A stretch of 64,000 nucleotides of DNA from Microcystis wesenbergii NRERC-220 (GCF_032027425.1 NZ_JAVSJA010000001.1:3980001-4044000); one strand, 5' to 3'; counted from the first letter of the stretch, positions 44,080 through 54,100 are shown. Made by a program: numbers and translations. The notes: generated from the letters alone by a model not told the origin.

Positions 44080-46251
44080 TTATTTATGGAATTGGTGCAG
44101 TAGGTCGCGAAACTCCGGAAAACTAATCTGATTATCGCGACTTGTATCGGCCTGCTGTAACATAGCTTCGATTTCCTTGTCTGTCACCCCCGGTTCGATC
44201 GCCTGAAGACAAGCTTTTAACTCCTCAAGGCTAATTTGTCCCGAACCATCACTATCGAATAGCTGGAATCTTTGCAATAAAATTTTTTCCTGTTGATCAC
44301 GATCGCTGTCACTACTAAAAGATAGACGATCGAAGACCTGAAAAGCACGGGCGATATTTCGCCATAATTGACGGGCCAGAGGACGATGGAGAATCGTTTC
44401 CTCCTCCTGACCGGTAACTCCGTACTGGCGACGCAAAGACTCGACAGTTTCCGTTTCCGCGGCCGGCAATTCCGTCAATAAATGCTCGATCGCTTCCCTG
44501 GAACTCTTACCGGTTAACACTTCCAGCAATTCCGATCCCACCCGGCGATCGGGGTCTTTTTTCCATGTCACCAAGAGACTTTCTAACAAAGCATCGCGAT
44601 AACTCTGCAAACGCAACCAATCCTCGCGACTATACTGCTTTTCCGGATCGAGAAGTTCGGCCGATTCCACACCCAACTCCGTTAAAATTGCCTGATGTTC
44701 TGCCTCGGTAATCGTCAACTCTAGGCCCATTTGTTGCAGGATTTCGAGGCTGTGGCCGAAGTCAGTATATCCCTCCTCCAAAGCCTCTTTTAACACGGCT
44801 TTATAGGCTTTTAAACGCTTCTGGTGGGTGAAATCCGGCAGTATCTTGGCCAATACATACACCTCATCCGCCTGCAAAGCTTCCAGCGATCGCCCATCGA
44901 GATATTTAGCCGTATCGAGACCCAGTTTACCCAACTGTTTACGCAATCTTCCCGCTAGTCCTTCCCGTTGGTAACGACCCGGATCCCTTGTCCAGGTGCG
45001 ATATAACCATAAACTACTCAAAACCGCCAGTAAAATACTAGCGAAATAATGCCAAAATTTTGGCAAAAGATTAATAAAAGGACGACCACCGAAAATAAAG
45101 AAGAAATTGAAAATCAGAAAAGTTCCGACAGTAAAGACTCGATGACGGATAATTTCCGTAGTTAAAGGCGACTTTTTACGGATTCTATAGACTTTATAGG
45201 CATTTTCCACTTTTTTACCGAGAAAGTAACCCAAAAAAGTGCAGATTGCCAAAGTTAAGGGAACAGCTACCAACTTCGGAATCGCAATTGCCTGACCAGC
45301 AAGATAAAAACCCGGTTTAAAGAGGGATTCTAGTTGATTTTCGTCGTGCGCCCAAGCTCCAGAGAAATAATAGTCCCAATTGCCAGCATAAAGGTAATAA
45401 TAGATAAAATAGCCAAAAACTAAGCCAAAATAACCGTAATAAAGCCATTGACGATCGCTGTTAGTAATCCCATCCCAATAGGACCTTTCCGCATCGATAT
45501 CGATACAGGGACTCTGACAGGCAACACAGGCACTTTGTTCGCTACCATCTTCCCGGACAATGCGACACATGGATTGAGTAATGCCACCGCGACTGTCTTC
45601 GTGAGCGGTACTATTTAGTAAACCCCTCGGTTCACCGTAAATCTTTTGAACTGGACTCATGGGACAGAAATAGTTACACCAAGATTTGCCCCCATACCAA
45701 TAACCCACAAAGATCGCCGCTAGAATAGTCAAGATTAAAAAGCTACCCAGTACTAAGCGATCGGAATTATAAAAGAGAATACGTCCGCATAAACCCAAAA
45801 ATAACAGACTTAATTGTAGATAGAGATAATTACGGGCTAAAAAAGAGTTTTTCGGCACTTTATAGATTTCATAGCGGACTTTCCCCGATTTATCGGTCTG
45901 TTTTTTCTGACGCTGTTTACCCAAAGCGCGTGGTATTTGAGAAAGAAAGGATAAAGGACAGATCCGCCGCCAGAGTTCGTGACCGAATACTAATAAGATA
46001 AAAATGCCACTGGGAACCACTATTCCCCAAAAAATCGGCGCACCTAACTGATAGGAGGATTGGGATAGGCAAACTCCCTGGACTTTAATGCACACATCGG
46101 GATCAACTCTCAGGGGACTAGAAAGATTGTTAGGATCGGTTAATTGTGCCGAAATCGGGTCAAAAAACAGAGAAAATATCAGAATTAACCAAGCGATGGT
46201 AACAACCCATCGCAGATAGTGCATCGAGCGTTCGGGAATTTGTGCAAACAT
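44080..46251 (-). CDS. Large membrane 4Fe-4S protein with C-terminal EF-hands
   Basis: About 723 residues. The N-terminal half has ~8-9 transmembrane helices with cysteine motifs WCNYFCPMSPVQKIYG and, after QSMCRIVREDG, ACVACQSPCIDIDAE, a CxxCxxxC ferredoxin-type cluster site as in NapH/RdxA/NosR-like electron-transfer proteins. The second half is a soluble helical domain (LRKQLGKLGLDTAKYLDGRS onward), ending in two EF-hands: DSDGSGQISLEELKACL and DTSRDNQISFPEFRDLL. The design implies Ca2+-modulated electron transfer across or into the membrane. I prefer the Met at 46251 (MFAQIPERSMHYLRW); a frame start at 46362 adds residues that come from a pyrC fragment. Confidence 0.75.
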   Translation of the reverse strand: MFAQIPERSMHYLRWVVTIAWLILIFSLFFDPISAQLTDPNNLSSPLRVDPDVCIKVQGVCLSQSSYQLGAPIFWGIVVPSGIFILLVFGHELWRRICPLSFLSQIPRALGKQRQKKQTDKSGKVRYEIYKVPKNSFLARNYLYLQLSLLFLGLCGRILFYNSDRLVLGSFLILTILAAIFVGYWYGGKSWCNYFCPMSPVQKIYGEPRGLLNSTAHEDSRGGITQSMCRIVREDGSEQSACVACQSPCIDIDAERSYWDGITNSDRQWLYYGYFGLVFGYFIYYYLYAGNWDYYFSGAWAHDENQLESLFKPGFYLAGQAIAIPKLVAVPLTLAICTFLGYFLGKKVENAYKVYRIRKKSPLTTEIIRHRVFTVGTFLIFNFFFIFGGRPFINLLPKFWHYFASILLAVLSSLWLYRTWTRDPGRYQREGLAGRLRKQLGKLGLDTAKYLDGRSLEALQADEVYVLAKILPDFTHQKRLKAYKAVLKEALEEGYTDFGHSLEILQQMGLELTITEAEHQAILTELGVESAELLDPEKQYSREDWLRLQSYRDALLESLLVTWKKDPDRRVGSELLEVLTGKSSREAIEHLLTELPAAETETVESLRRQYGVTGQEEETILHRPLARQLWRNIARAFQVFDRLSFSSDSDRDQQEKILLQRFQLFDSDGSGQISLEELKACLQAIEPGVTDKEIEAMLQQADTSRDNQISFPEFRDLLHQFHK

Positions 46252-46317
46252 AGATCTAGTCGCTTTGTAGATTAATATCCAAGTTTTCAATCGATCATTC
46301 GGGAATTTTTGTAAACA

Positions 46318-46500
46318 TCCCAGTGGGCGAAAATGCAGTAGACCAATAACACCGGGCAACAAAGTCAGGCCCCCCGCGTCTATGATGGTACTAGCAGGAG
46401 TTTCGATCTCGTCAGCAATGGGACTAATCTTACCTTTTTCTACCCCCCGAGGAAATTCCCCTTCAGGCGGCAGGATGCGGCCTTGACAAATTAACAGTGA
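46318..46500 (-). pseudogene. Dihydroorotase (pyrC) N-terminal fragment
   Basis: On the reverse strand the frame reads SLLICQGRILPPEGEF, then EKGKISPIADEIETPAST and IIDAGGLTLLPGVIGLLHFR. This is the start of a dihydroorotase (normally IDAxGLTLLPGVIDxxVHFREPG). It ends after HFRPLG and runs, in frame, into the upstream part of the 4Fe-4S gene. The catalytic domain is absent. It is a relic, not a functional gene. Confidence 0.72.
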
Positions 46501-46548
46501 TCCGGTAGATGTAGGAAAATTGTCTTAAAATATTGTTTACGGTGCTAC

Positions 46549-46649
46549 TAAGTAAGTAGTTATAATTAAATATAATATAAGATAGATTTTGCCTTTGATC
46601 CGCCCTTAATAAGGGGGGTGTCTGACAATTTTTAACACCTACCTACTTA
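46549..46649. mobile_element. MITE, TAAGTAGGTAGGTG-end family (copy B, inverted)
   Basis: 101 bp, TAAGTAAGTAGTTATAATTA at the left end and TTTTTAACACCTACCTACTTA (given here split: TTTTTAACACC, TACCTACTTA) at the right. It has the same CCCTTAATAAGGGG core as copy A, in opposite orientation. It lies 60 bases before lepB. Confidence 0.75.
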
Positions 46650-46709
46650 TCACTAAACTAGAAAATTAAAGAGCGCATTAGCTTAATCCTTCTCAAAAGT
46701 TAAAATTCT

Positions 46710-47312
46710 ATGGCTGAAAGCTTGAACCATAAATCCGAAAAACCCTCTCCTCCTCCCGTCCCCCAAGAAAACCCTTGGCTAGAAGCAGTTAAAACCATTG
46801 TCACGGCTGGAATTTTGGCTTTTGGCATCCGCACTTTTGTGGCCGAGGCCCGTTATATTCCCTCTTCTTCCATGGAACCCACTCTCCAGATTAACGATCG
46901 CCTAATTATCGAGAAAGTTAGCTATCATTTTCATAAGCCAGAACGGGGTGATATCGTGGTTTTTAGTCCGACAGCCGCTCTGAAAGCTCAAAATTTTCAC
47001 GATGCTTTTATTAAACGGGTGATTGGACTGCCGGGGGATAAGGTGGAAGTCAAAAACGGTCTAGTTTACGTCAACGGTAAAGTTTTAGCGGAAAAATATA
47101 TCGCCGAAGAACCTAATTATGCTTTCGGACCGGTGACAGTTCCCCCCGATCAATATCTGGTTTTGGGCGATAATCGCAATAATAGTTATGATTCCCACGC
47201 TTGGGGCTTCGTTCCCCGGGAAAACTTAATCGGTCGCGCCGTGGTGCGTTTTTGGCCCTTTGAGCGTCTGGGAGGACTTGACAACCCCGACGCTGCCACA
47301 AATCAGAATTAA
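46710..47312 (+). CDS. lepB: Signal peptidase I
   Basis: 200 residues. It removes Sec/Tat signal peptides at the outer face of the plasma or thylakoid membrane. One transmembrane helix ([20 protein letters not shown]) precedes the Ser/Lys catalytic dyad: Ser54 in PSSSMEPTL and Lys102 in [30 protein letters not shown] is family box E. Cyanobacteria often have two LepB paralogs. A MITE sits just upstream. Confidence 0.95.
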   Translation: MAESLNHKSEKPSPPPVPQENPWLEAVKTIVTAGILAFGIRTFVAEARYIPSSSMEPTLQINDRLIIEKVSYHFHKPERGDIVVFSPTAALKAQNFHDAFIKRVIGLPGDKVEVKNGLVYVNGKVLAEKYIAEEPNYAFGPVTVPPDQYLVLGDNRNNSYDSHAWGFVPRENLIGRAVVRFWPFERLGGLDNPDAATNQN

Positions 47313-47365
47313 TGTCAAGAAAATAAATATGAAAATTCCCCCTAAAACTAGGGGGATTCGGCCAT

Positions 47366-48358
47366 CTATTTGAACATATTACTCACGGAATTGTCCTCAT
47401 GGATGCGCCATATTGCCTCACCCAGAATCGGGGCAACCGGCAAGACTTTCAGTGGCGGGAAAAAATGTTCTTGCGGCACGGGAATCGTGTTAGTAACGAT
47501 CACTTCCTCGACTATGCCACTGGATAAACGCTCGATCGCAGGACCGGAAAAAACCGGATGGGTGGCACAAGCATAAACCTGTCGCGCCCCCTTGGCTTTC
47601 AGTAACCGCGCCCCTTCGGCGATCGTACCGGCCGTATCGATCATATCATCGACTAAAACCGCCGTTTTATCCTTAACATCGCCGATCAAGTTCATCACTT
47701 CCGCCACATTATGGGTTTGCCTGCGTTTATCAATAATTGCTAGGGGCGCATCATTGAGTTTTTTGGCAAAAGCCCGCGCCCTAGCCACCCCACCCACATC
47801 GGGAGAGACGACGACGATATCGGGTAATTGTTTACTGAGAAGATAGTCCACCACCACTGGGGAACCGTAAACGTGATCGAAGGGAATATCGAAATAACCT
47901 TGAATTTGGGCCGAATGCAAATCCATGGCCAGCACGCGACTTGCCCCCGCTTCCGTGATCAGATTAGCCACCAGTTTAGCGGCGATCGATTCCCGGCCGG
48001 CGGTTTTGCGATCGGCGCGAGCATAACCATAATAGGGAATTACGGCGGTAATTTGTCGGGCAGAAGCACGACGACAGGCATCGATCATGATCAACAATTC
48101 CATCAAATGATCGTTGACGGGATTGCAACAGGGTTGAATTAAATAGACATCACAGCCCCGGATCGATTCCTGAATCTGGATGTACAATTCACCATCGGCG
48201 AAACGTTTACGAATCATCGGACCCACATCCATACCCAGATAACGGGCCACCTCTTGGGCAAGAGATACATTAGCGGATCCCGAAAAGAGACGAAGACGAT
48301 TGCTGTCCGACGCGGCGGGAAACATCGGATGTCGCATCAAAGTAGCAGAATAGCTCAC
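47366..48358 (-). CDS. prs: Ribose-phosphate pyrophosphokinase (PRPP synthetase)
   Basis: 330 residues. It makes PRPP from ribose-5-phosphate and ATP for nucleotide, histidine, tryptophan and NAD synthesis. Signatures: RLRLFSGSANVSLAQEVARY, RFADGELYIQIQESIRG, ARADRKTAGRESIAAKLVAN, MDLHSAQIQGYFDIPFDHVY and the PRPP loop VLVDDMIDTAGTI. The N-terminal MSYSATLMRHPMF is an extra stretch common in cyanobacteria. Confidence 0.96.
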   Translation of the reverse strand: MSYSATLMRHPMFPAASDSNRLRLFSGSANVSLAQEVARYLGMDVGPMIRKRFADGELYIQIQESIRGCDVYLIQPCCNPVNDHLMELLIMIDACRRASARQITAVIPYYGYARADRKTAGRESIAAKLVANLITEAGASRVLAMDLHSAQIQGYFDIPFDHVYGSPVVVDYLLSKQLPDIVVVSPDVGGVARARAFAKKLNDAPLAIIDKRRQTHNVAEVMNLIGDVKDKTAVLVDDMIDTAGTIAEGARLLKAKGARQVYACATHPVFSGPAIERLSSGIVEEVIVTNTIPVPQEHFFPPLKVLPVAPILGEAIWRIHEDNSVSNMFK

Positions 48359-48541
48359 AGCAGATTCTTTACCCTCAAACTCAAGGCACTTTTTTCTATC
48401 ATCTCAGTTTTGTTGAAAATCTGAGTGGATTTCTTTGTTAGATCTCAATCTTAACCAATTACCGATCATCTTCGAGCCATTGCTGCCCCTTTTAGCGGCA
48501 ATGGCCATGGCCAAATTGCCGCCGGATTTTGTCAAAACCGA

Positions 48542-50335
48542 TTAACGTTTGGCTAACTTTTTCACCGGTAATTTACGCAGACGGATCGATTTCGGGGTAA
48601 TTTCCACCAACTCATCTGGTCCGATGTATTCGAGGGCGCGTTCGAGACTCATATCCACGGGGGATTGTAACTGAACCAATTCATCCCCGGTGGCGGAACG
48701 ATGGTTGGTTAACTGTTTAGTTTTGCAGATATTGATCTCCACGTCTTGGGGCCGGTTGCTTTCGCCGATAATCATGTTTTTATACACTTTTGTCCCCGGA
48801 GTAATAAAGAATACCCCCCGGTCCTCGGCGTTTTTGAGGGCGTAGAAAGTGGCGACTCCTTCCTCAAAGGCAGTAATCACGCCATTATAACGGGTGGCTA
48901 ATTCCCCAGAGAAAGGACGATATTCGAGGAAACTATGGTTCATAATCCCCTCACCGCGACTCAGACGGATAAATTCGCCCCGGAAACCGATTAAACCCCG
49001 GGCCGGAATCACGAATTCCAATTGAGTGCGGCCATTGCTGCCCGTCTGCATATCCTGCATTTCCCCTTTCCGTTGGCCGAGACGTTCGATACTGGAACCC
49101 ACCGCTTCTTCGGGTACATCTAAAACGAGGTATTCGTAGGGTTCGCAGGGTTGACCGTTAATTTCCCGATAGATAACTTGCGGCTGCGATACTTGGAATT
49201 CGTAGCCTTCCCGACGCATGGTTTCGATGAGAATGCCTAAATGCAGTTCCCCCCGTCCCGAAACCAGGAATTTCTCGGCAGAATCACTTTCTTCCACCCG
49301 CAGGGCGACGTTAGTTTCTAATTCTCGCATTAGACGATCGCGAATTTGCCGCGAGGTGACAAAAGTGCCTTCCTGACCGGCAAAGGGAGAATCGTTCACC
49401 GAGAAGGTCATTTGTAGGGTCGGTTCATCGACTTTAATTAGGGGTAAAGCTTGCGGGTCATCGGCTAAAGTTACCGTTTCCCCGATGTTAGCGTCGGCAA
49501 AACCAGCCACAGCAACGATATTACCGGCGCTGGCCTCGTTTAGTTCCACCCGTTTGAGGCCTTCAAAACCAAGAAGTTTTGTTATTTTACCCTTGACAAC
49601 CGCGCCCGTATCCTTTACTAAAGCCGCCTGTTGACCAGCTTTAATTACGCCGTTATGGATGCGGCCGATAACGATGCGTCCTAAGTATTCCGAGTAATCG
49701 AGGGTGGTTACTTGCAGCTGTAGGGGTTTGTTAACGTCCCCGGCCGGTGGTGGAACGTGGTGTAAAATCGCCTCAAACAGGGGCTGCATATCTTTGTCTT
49801 CGTCTTCGAGGCTTTCTTTGGCGAATCCTTGCATCCCGGAAGCGAACAGAGTAGTAAAATCACATTGGTCGTCATCGGCGCCCAGTTCCACAAACAGATC
49901 GAAAACTTTGTCCACGGCTAGGTTAGGATCTACGTTAGGGCGATCGATTTTATTGACCACGACAATCGGTCTTAATCCCTTTTCTAGGGCTTTTTTCAGC
50001 ACAAAACGGGTTTGGGGCATCGGCCCCTCGTTAGCATCGACAATCAGGATACAACCGTCCACCATGCCTAAAACCCGTTCCACTTCGCCACCAAAGTCGG
50101 CGTGACCGGGAGTATCGACGATGTTAATCAGGGTGTCTTGGTAACGAACGGCGGTATTTTTGGCCAGAATGGTGATACCGCGTTCTCTTTCGAGGTCATT
50201 GGAATCCATGACGCAGGTGGGTACATCTTCCCCTTCTCGAAAGATTCCCGACTGTTTGAGGAGTGCATCGACGAGGGTGGTTTTCCCGTGGTCAACGTGA
50301 GCAATGATAGCAACGTTACGGATAGGCAGAGACAT
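48542..50335 (-). CDS. typA: Translational GTPase TypA/BipA
   Basis: 597 residues. BipA assists 50S assembly and stress adaptation. G1 is [15 protein letters not shown], with ERERGITI and [26 protein letters not shown] is G4. The TypA-specific C-terminal segments [20 protein letters not shown] and [20 protein letters not shown] are intact. The gene is monocistronic. Confidence 0.97.
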   Translation of the reverse strand: MSLPIRNVAIIAHVDHGKTTLVDALLKQSGIFREGEDVPTCVMDSNDLERERGITILAKNTAVRYQDTLINIVDTPGHADFGGEVERVLGMVDGCILIVDANEGPMPQTRFVLKKALEKGLRPIVVVNKIDRPNVDPNLAVDKVFDLFVELGADDDQCDFTTLFASGMQGFAKESLEDEDKDMQPLFEAILHHVPPPAGDVNKPLQLQVTTLDYSEYLGRIVIGRIHNGVIKAGQQAALVKDTGAVVKGKITKLLGFEGLKRVELNEASAGNIVAVAGFADANIGETVTLADDPQALPLIKVDEPTLQMTFSVNDSPFAGQEGTFVTSRQIRDRLMRELETNVALRVEESDSAEKFLVSGRGELHLGILIETMRREGYEFQVSQPQVIYREINGQPCEPYEYLVLDVPEEAVGSSIERLGQRKGEMQDMQTGSNGRTQLEFVIPARGLIGFRGEFIRLSRGEGIMNHSFLEYRPFSGELATRYNGVITAFEEGVATFYALKNAEDRGVFFITPGTKVYKNMIIGESNRPQDVEINICKTKQLTNHRSATGDELVQLQSPVDMSLERALEYIGPDELVEITPKSIRLRKLPVKKLAKR

Positions 50336-50486
50336 AAAATATTGAAGTAGTCTTAGGTTTATTTTTACGAGTAAACATTTCTTAACATTCTAGCTTAGAC
50401 TGACCAGCACCGTTAGCAAATCTTTATTTTTCCTTGGTTTCCCATCAGCAAGCTCTACTGATTACTGTTGACAGACTCCCCAAACC

Positions 50487-51191
50487 CTATGCAAGCAACC
50501 CACCCTCGCAGGAGTCGAGACGGTAGAAAAGACGACTGGAGGCAGGGGGTAGGGGTAAATTAAAGCTAGAGTGAAAATCCTCTTGAACTTTGTAGGTTAA
50601 GCGGGGGGAAACTTGGCGAACAATTTGCGTCAACAGTTTATCACCGGTTTTTTGGAGAATTGAACGGGGAATCTTATAAATAAACTTGGGAAACTTAACC
50701 ATAACATCCATCTGTAGTTCCCAGGTGATTTGGGTGATAACCGCCGGAATATCCCGTCCCTGTTGCCGAAAAATTGCCTCAATTTCCCGACTAGGAGAAG
50801 ATAGCGGCATTTCCTCTAGTTTCATAATTGCCTGATAATCCACTAGATAGCCCAAAAACGGTTGATCGGGAATGGGGACACTGCGAGTATGATAGACTCC
50901 ATTGACGGGCAGCTCCAGAACCACAGCGATTTTCGGCTCCACTTCATAGCCAAAAGCACCATATTTACCGATGGTGATAATATAACCATTGTCACCGAAG
51001 GGCAGAGTTTTCATCGGTTCGGCACAACGACAAAACCAACCTTCGTGAGCGCGGAGATAATCGGCAACCGTGTCCTGATTGCTATACATATCCATGGCTC
51101 CGGCAAAATGGGTTTGAAAACCGAGAAATTGATTGTCTTCTTTGACTTCTACAGATTCGAGAGCTAGGGAGTTAATGGGGGGACGCTGCAT
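50487..51191 (-). CDS. DUF1997-family protein
   Basis: 234 residues, conserved in cyanobacteria and chloroplasts. Segments such as VEVKEDNQFLGFQTHFAGAM (lipid-binding-like fold), VPIPDQPFLGYLVDYQAIMK and VMVKFPKFIYKIPRSILQKT match DUF1997. It has no catalytic motif and no signal peptide; a plastid-related photosynthesis or membrane role is suspected from its distribution. It is divergently placed from the SDR gene. Confidence 0.85.
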   Translation of the reverse strand: MQRPPINSLALESVEVKEDNQFLGFQTHFAGAMDMYSNQDTVADYLRAHEGWFCRCAEPMKTLPFGDNGYIITIGKYGAFGYEVEPKIAVVLELPVNGVYHTRSVPIPDQPFLGYLVDYQAIMKLEEMPLSSPSREIEAIFRQQGRDIPAVITQITWELQMDVMVKFPKFIYKIPRSILQKTGDKLLTQIVRQVSPRLTYKVQEDFHSSFNLPLPPASSRLFYRLDSCEGGLLA

Positions 51192-51315
51192 GACTTATAA
51201 ACCTGGAAAATGATACTGTTAGAAAAAGTTGGCGATTAACCACCAAAGGATCGGGGAAATTTGTAGAATCGAGATTAGTGTAACGTATTGTTAAAAACTA
51301 TTTGGTCAAGAAGCG

Positions 51316-51975
51316 ATGAAAGCATTTGTAGCAGGAGCCACAGGGGAAACGGGACGGCGAATCGTTGCCCAATTAGTCGAACGTCAGATTCCCGTGCGCG
51401 CTTTGGTGAGAAACCGCGAGAAAGCGGCGGAGATTTTGCCAGCAGGGGTGGAAATCGTCGTCGGAGATGTCCAACAGGCCGATAAGTTAGAGGCACTAAT
51501 CGCTGATTGTAGCGTTTTGCTATGCGCCACGGGAGCCAGACCGAGTTTTAATCCCACGGAACCTTTGTTAGTGGACTACTTGGGAACTAAAAATCTCATC
51601 GATGCCGCCAAAAAGAAAGGAATCGAACATTTTGTTCTGGTTACTTCCCTCTGTGTATCGAACTTTTTCCACCCCCTCAATCTCTTTTGGTTAATTTTAT
51701 TCTGGAAAAAACAAGCGGAAGCCTATTTAATCAATAGTGGCTTAACCTACACGATCGTGCGACCCGGAGGCCTTAAAAATGAGGATAATCTTAATGCCAT
51801 TAAAATGTCATCCGCCGATACCCTGTCTGAGGGCAATATTCCCCGCACGAAAGTGGCTTCCGTTTGCGTAGAATCCCTATTTTATCCAGCCGCTAACAAT
51901 AAAATTCTCGAAATTGTTGCTCCCTCAGACGCACCCAATCTCGATTGGCCACAATTGTTTCAAAGTGTCACCTAA
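51316..51975 (+). CDS. Atypical short-chain dehydrogenase, NAD(P)-binding
   Basis: 219 residues. The start MKAFVAGATGETGRRIVAQL has the GxxGxxG motif of NmrA/Ycf39-type atypical SDRs, followed by VEIVVGDVQQADKLEALIAD and VDYLGTKNLIDAAKKKGIEH. It lacks the classical YxxxK, having YLINSGLTYTIVRPGGLKNE. Relatives act in chlorophyll metabolism or as redox-sensing scaffolds (Tic62-like); the exact role is unknown. Confidence 0.85.
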   Translation: MKAFVAGATGETGRRIVAQLVERQIPVRALVRNREKAAEILPAGVEIVVGDVQQADKLEALIADCSVLLCATGARPSFNPTEPLLVDYLGTKNLIDAAKKKGIEHFVLVTSLCVSNFFHPLNLFWLILFWKKQAEAYLINSGLTYTIVRPGGLKNEDNLNAIKMSSADTLSEGNIPRTKVASVCVESLFYPAANNKILEIVAPSDAPNLDWPQLFQSVT

Positions 51976-52084
51976 GGGGATTACTCATCAGCTTTTGACG
52001 CATCGGTTCTGGGGCAATTGCTGGTCCTATCGACTCACCCCTGACTCGCCCTGGTGCCAGCCTGAAAGCTTCTCGCTTTTCTTG

Positions 52085-52460
52085 TGTATTGTCAAGACGT
52101 TTACTTATCGCAAATTTGGGTGGAAAACCCCGTCCTTTTAAGACGGCTTTGTGCTAAAGTGACTATAGGTTGCCGACCGTGAGAACGTGAGGAAACAGGT
52201 TAAACGTCCTACTCCGTGATCTCAAAATTTCTAACAGTCAATGGTGTTCAATTAAGTCCAAACTGTCAGAACGCAAAACAATTAAATACTGTGGGACACA
52301 CAGAAATTTACGCTTGGGGAGTAGTCTATAGGAGTGCTTGCCTTATAGGTGTAGTCGGACTAGACATGAAACTGTAAGACCAAAATTAGCTTTGCTGGTA
52401 GAGGCAGGATTCAGCCCAAGAATCTCCGCACTTTTAAGGCGGAGAGTGTCAAAATAACTT
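52085..52460 (+). mobile_element. IS200/IS605-type relic (PATE-like) with end hairpins
   Basis: The 516-base gap 51976-52491 before ndhH holds this element. Left-side hairpin CCGTC (52130-52134) / GACGG (52142-52146) in the context AACCCCGTCCTTTTAAGACG; right-side hairpin CTCCGC (52424-52429) / GCGGAG (52439-52444) in the context TCCGCACTTTTAAGGCGGAG. Single-strand-transposing IS605 elements end with such hairpins and leave non-coding palindrome-associated derivatives. It contains a short TnpB-like tail at 52204-52377. No transposase gene remains. Confidence 0.6.
52204..52377 (+). pseudogene. TnpB-like C-terminal fragment
   Basis: An open frame of 57 codons ending in TAA reads SKFLTVNGVQLSPN, then AKQLNTVGHTEIYAWGVV, then LIGVVGLDMKL. 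The phrase TVGHTEIYAWG resembles the tail of IS605-family TnpB proteins (often G-H-x-x-x-x-A-W-G). No nuclease or zinc motifs remain. It may also be part of the right-end RNA (guide-RNA-like) region of the original element. Confidence 0.5.
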
Positions 52461-52491
52461 TAAAAAGATTTTCGGGATCATCGGTAGCCCT

Positions 52492-53676
52492 ATGGCAAAA
52501 ATTGAAACGAGAACAGAACCCATGGTTTTAAACATGGGACCCCATCACCCGTCAATGCACGGAGTTTTACGCTTAATCGTCACCCTTGACGGGGAAGACG
52601 TGATTGACTGTGAACCCGTGATCGGTTATCTTCATCGGGGCATGGAAAAAATTGCCGAAAATCGCACTAATGTCATGTACGTTCCCTACGTTAGTCGTTG
52701 GGATTACGCCGCAGGGATGTTTAACGAGGCGATTACGGTCAATGCTCCCGAAAAATTAGCCGATATCGCCGTTCCCAAACGAGCGCAATATATCCGGGTG
52801 ATTATGTTGGAACTCAACCGCATCGCTAACCATTTACTCTGGTTAGGCCCCTTTATGGCGGATGTAGGCGCACAAACTCCCTTTTTCTACATTTTCCGGG
52901 AACGGGAGATGATTTATGACCTCTGGGAAGCTGCCACGGGAATGCGGTTAATTAATAACAATTATTTCCGTATTGGTGGCGTGGCGGTGGATTTACCCTA
53001 CGGATGGGTGGATAAGTGCGAGGATTTCTGTGACTATTTTGACCCAAAAGTGGACGAATACGAGAAATTAATCACTAATAACCCGATTTTCCGCCGTCGT
53101 ATTGAAGGGATAGGCTGCATTACCAGAGACGAAGCGATTAACTGGGGTTTATCCGGTCCGATGTTACGCGCTTCCGGGGTGAAATGGGATTTAAGAAAAG
53201 TTGACCATTACGAGTGTTACGACGATTTTGACTGGGAAGTGCATTGGGAAACCGCCGGCGATTGTTTTGCTCGTTATCTGGTGCGGATTCGGGAAATGCG
53301 CGAATCGGTGAAAATTATCCGGCAAGCACTGAAAGGTTTACCCGGTGGTCCCTACGAAAATCTGGAAGCAAAACGGATGGCAGAAGGGAAAAAATCAGCT
53401 TGGAATGATTTTGACTATCAATATATCGCCAAAAAAGTCGCCCCCACTTTTAAGATTCCTAAAGGTGAACATTATGTGCGCTTGGAAAGTGGTAAAGGGG
53501 AATTAGGTATCTTTATCGTCGGTAATGATGATGTTTTCCCTTGGCGTTGGAAAATTCGGGCCGCCGATTTTAATAATCTTCAAATTCTGCCTCATATCCT
53601 CAAAGGGGTAAAAGTTGCCGATATTATGGCGATTTTAGGCAGTATTGATATTATTATGGGGTCAGTTGATCGCTAA
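52492..53676 (+). CDS. ndhH: NAD(P)H-quinone oxidoreductase subunit H (NDH-1)
   Basis: 394 residues. A peripheral-arm subunit near the quinone site of the photosynthetic NDH-1 complex, used in respiration, cyclic electron flow and CO2 uptake. Signatures: [60 protein letters not shown] and IMGSVDR at the end. It is separated from the other ndh genes, as is usual in cyanobacteria. Confidence 0.97.
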   Translation: MAKIETRTEPMVLNMGPHHPSMHGVLRLIVTLDGEDVIDCEPVIGYLHRGMEKIAENRTNVMYVPYVSRWDYAAGMFNEAITVNAPEKLADIAVPKRAQYIRVIMLELNRIANHLLWLGPFMADVGAQTPFFYIFREREMIYDLWEAATGMRLINNNYFRIGGVAVDLPYGWVDKCEDFCDYFDPKVDEYEKLITNNPIFRRRIEGIGCITRDEAINWGLSGPMLRASGVKWDLRKVDHYECYDDFDWEVHWETAGDCFARYLVRIREMRESVKIIRQALKGLPGGPYENLEAKRMAEGKKSAWNDFDYQYIAKKVAPTFKIPKGEHYVRLESGKGELGIFIVGNDDVFPWRWKIRAADFNNLQILPHILKGVKVADIMAILGSIDIIMGSVDR

Positions 53677-53685
53677 ATCTCTTTC

Positions 53686-53717
53686 AGGGTGGGTTATCTT
53701 ATTAACTCACCCTCGTT
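53686..53717 (+). terminator. Rho-independent terminator of ndhH
   Basis: Ten-bp stem AGGGTGGGTT / AACTCACCCT (one G-T pair) with an 8-base loop, followed by CGTTTT. Confidence 0.75.
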
Positions 53718-53794
53718 TTGGTCCAGTCTCATGAAAAAAGCACATCGGCCTTTATTTCAGGTAATGTGCTTCAATCCCTAGCATTTATCTTCAT

Positions 53795-53974
53795 TTAGTG
53801 GGGGTGAGTGTTTTTCCCCGCTTCCAATTGAACCTCAGTCATAGGGGGAAGAATCTCGCTTTGGGGAATCTTTAACTCTCCCACCTGAACACCCAAACTA
53901 GCCAAGGCAGTTAAAGTGGTGATGATGCGGCAAATCACGTCAATGTCCGCTTTATGTTTTTGCCAGAAATTCAT
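53795..53974 (-). CDS. Small protein of unknown function (59 residues)
   Basis: A short gene in the ndhH-to-conflict-operon gap. It starts ATG at 53974 with a good AAGGAG site a few bases upstream (53984-53989), reads MNFWQKHKADIDVICRIITT, then LTALASLGVQVGELKIPQSE and ILPPMTEVQLEAGKNTHPH, and stops at 53795. The helix + Pro-rich tail is not one I recognise. It lies antisense to, and directly upstream of, the three-gene system and could be unrelated. The codon use and the ribosome site argue that it is real. Confidence 0.6.
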   Translation of the reverse strand: MNFWQKHKADIDVICRIITTLTALASLGVQVGELKIPQSEILPPMTEVQLEAGKNTHPH

Positions 53975-54100
53975 AGATTTTGCTCCTTTCGCCTTAGGGC
54001 TTGTTTTTTGAGGACAAGTTGATTAAAATGCTTTCAGCAAATGCTGGCAAAAGGGGATCAAAAAGTGGATCAGATGGTAGGTTGACGTTTGACGAGATTT

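Noticed and set aside
47828-48142. 104-codon forward ORF opposite prs
   Set aside because: prs is certain in the other strand; the forward frame has no family character.
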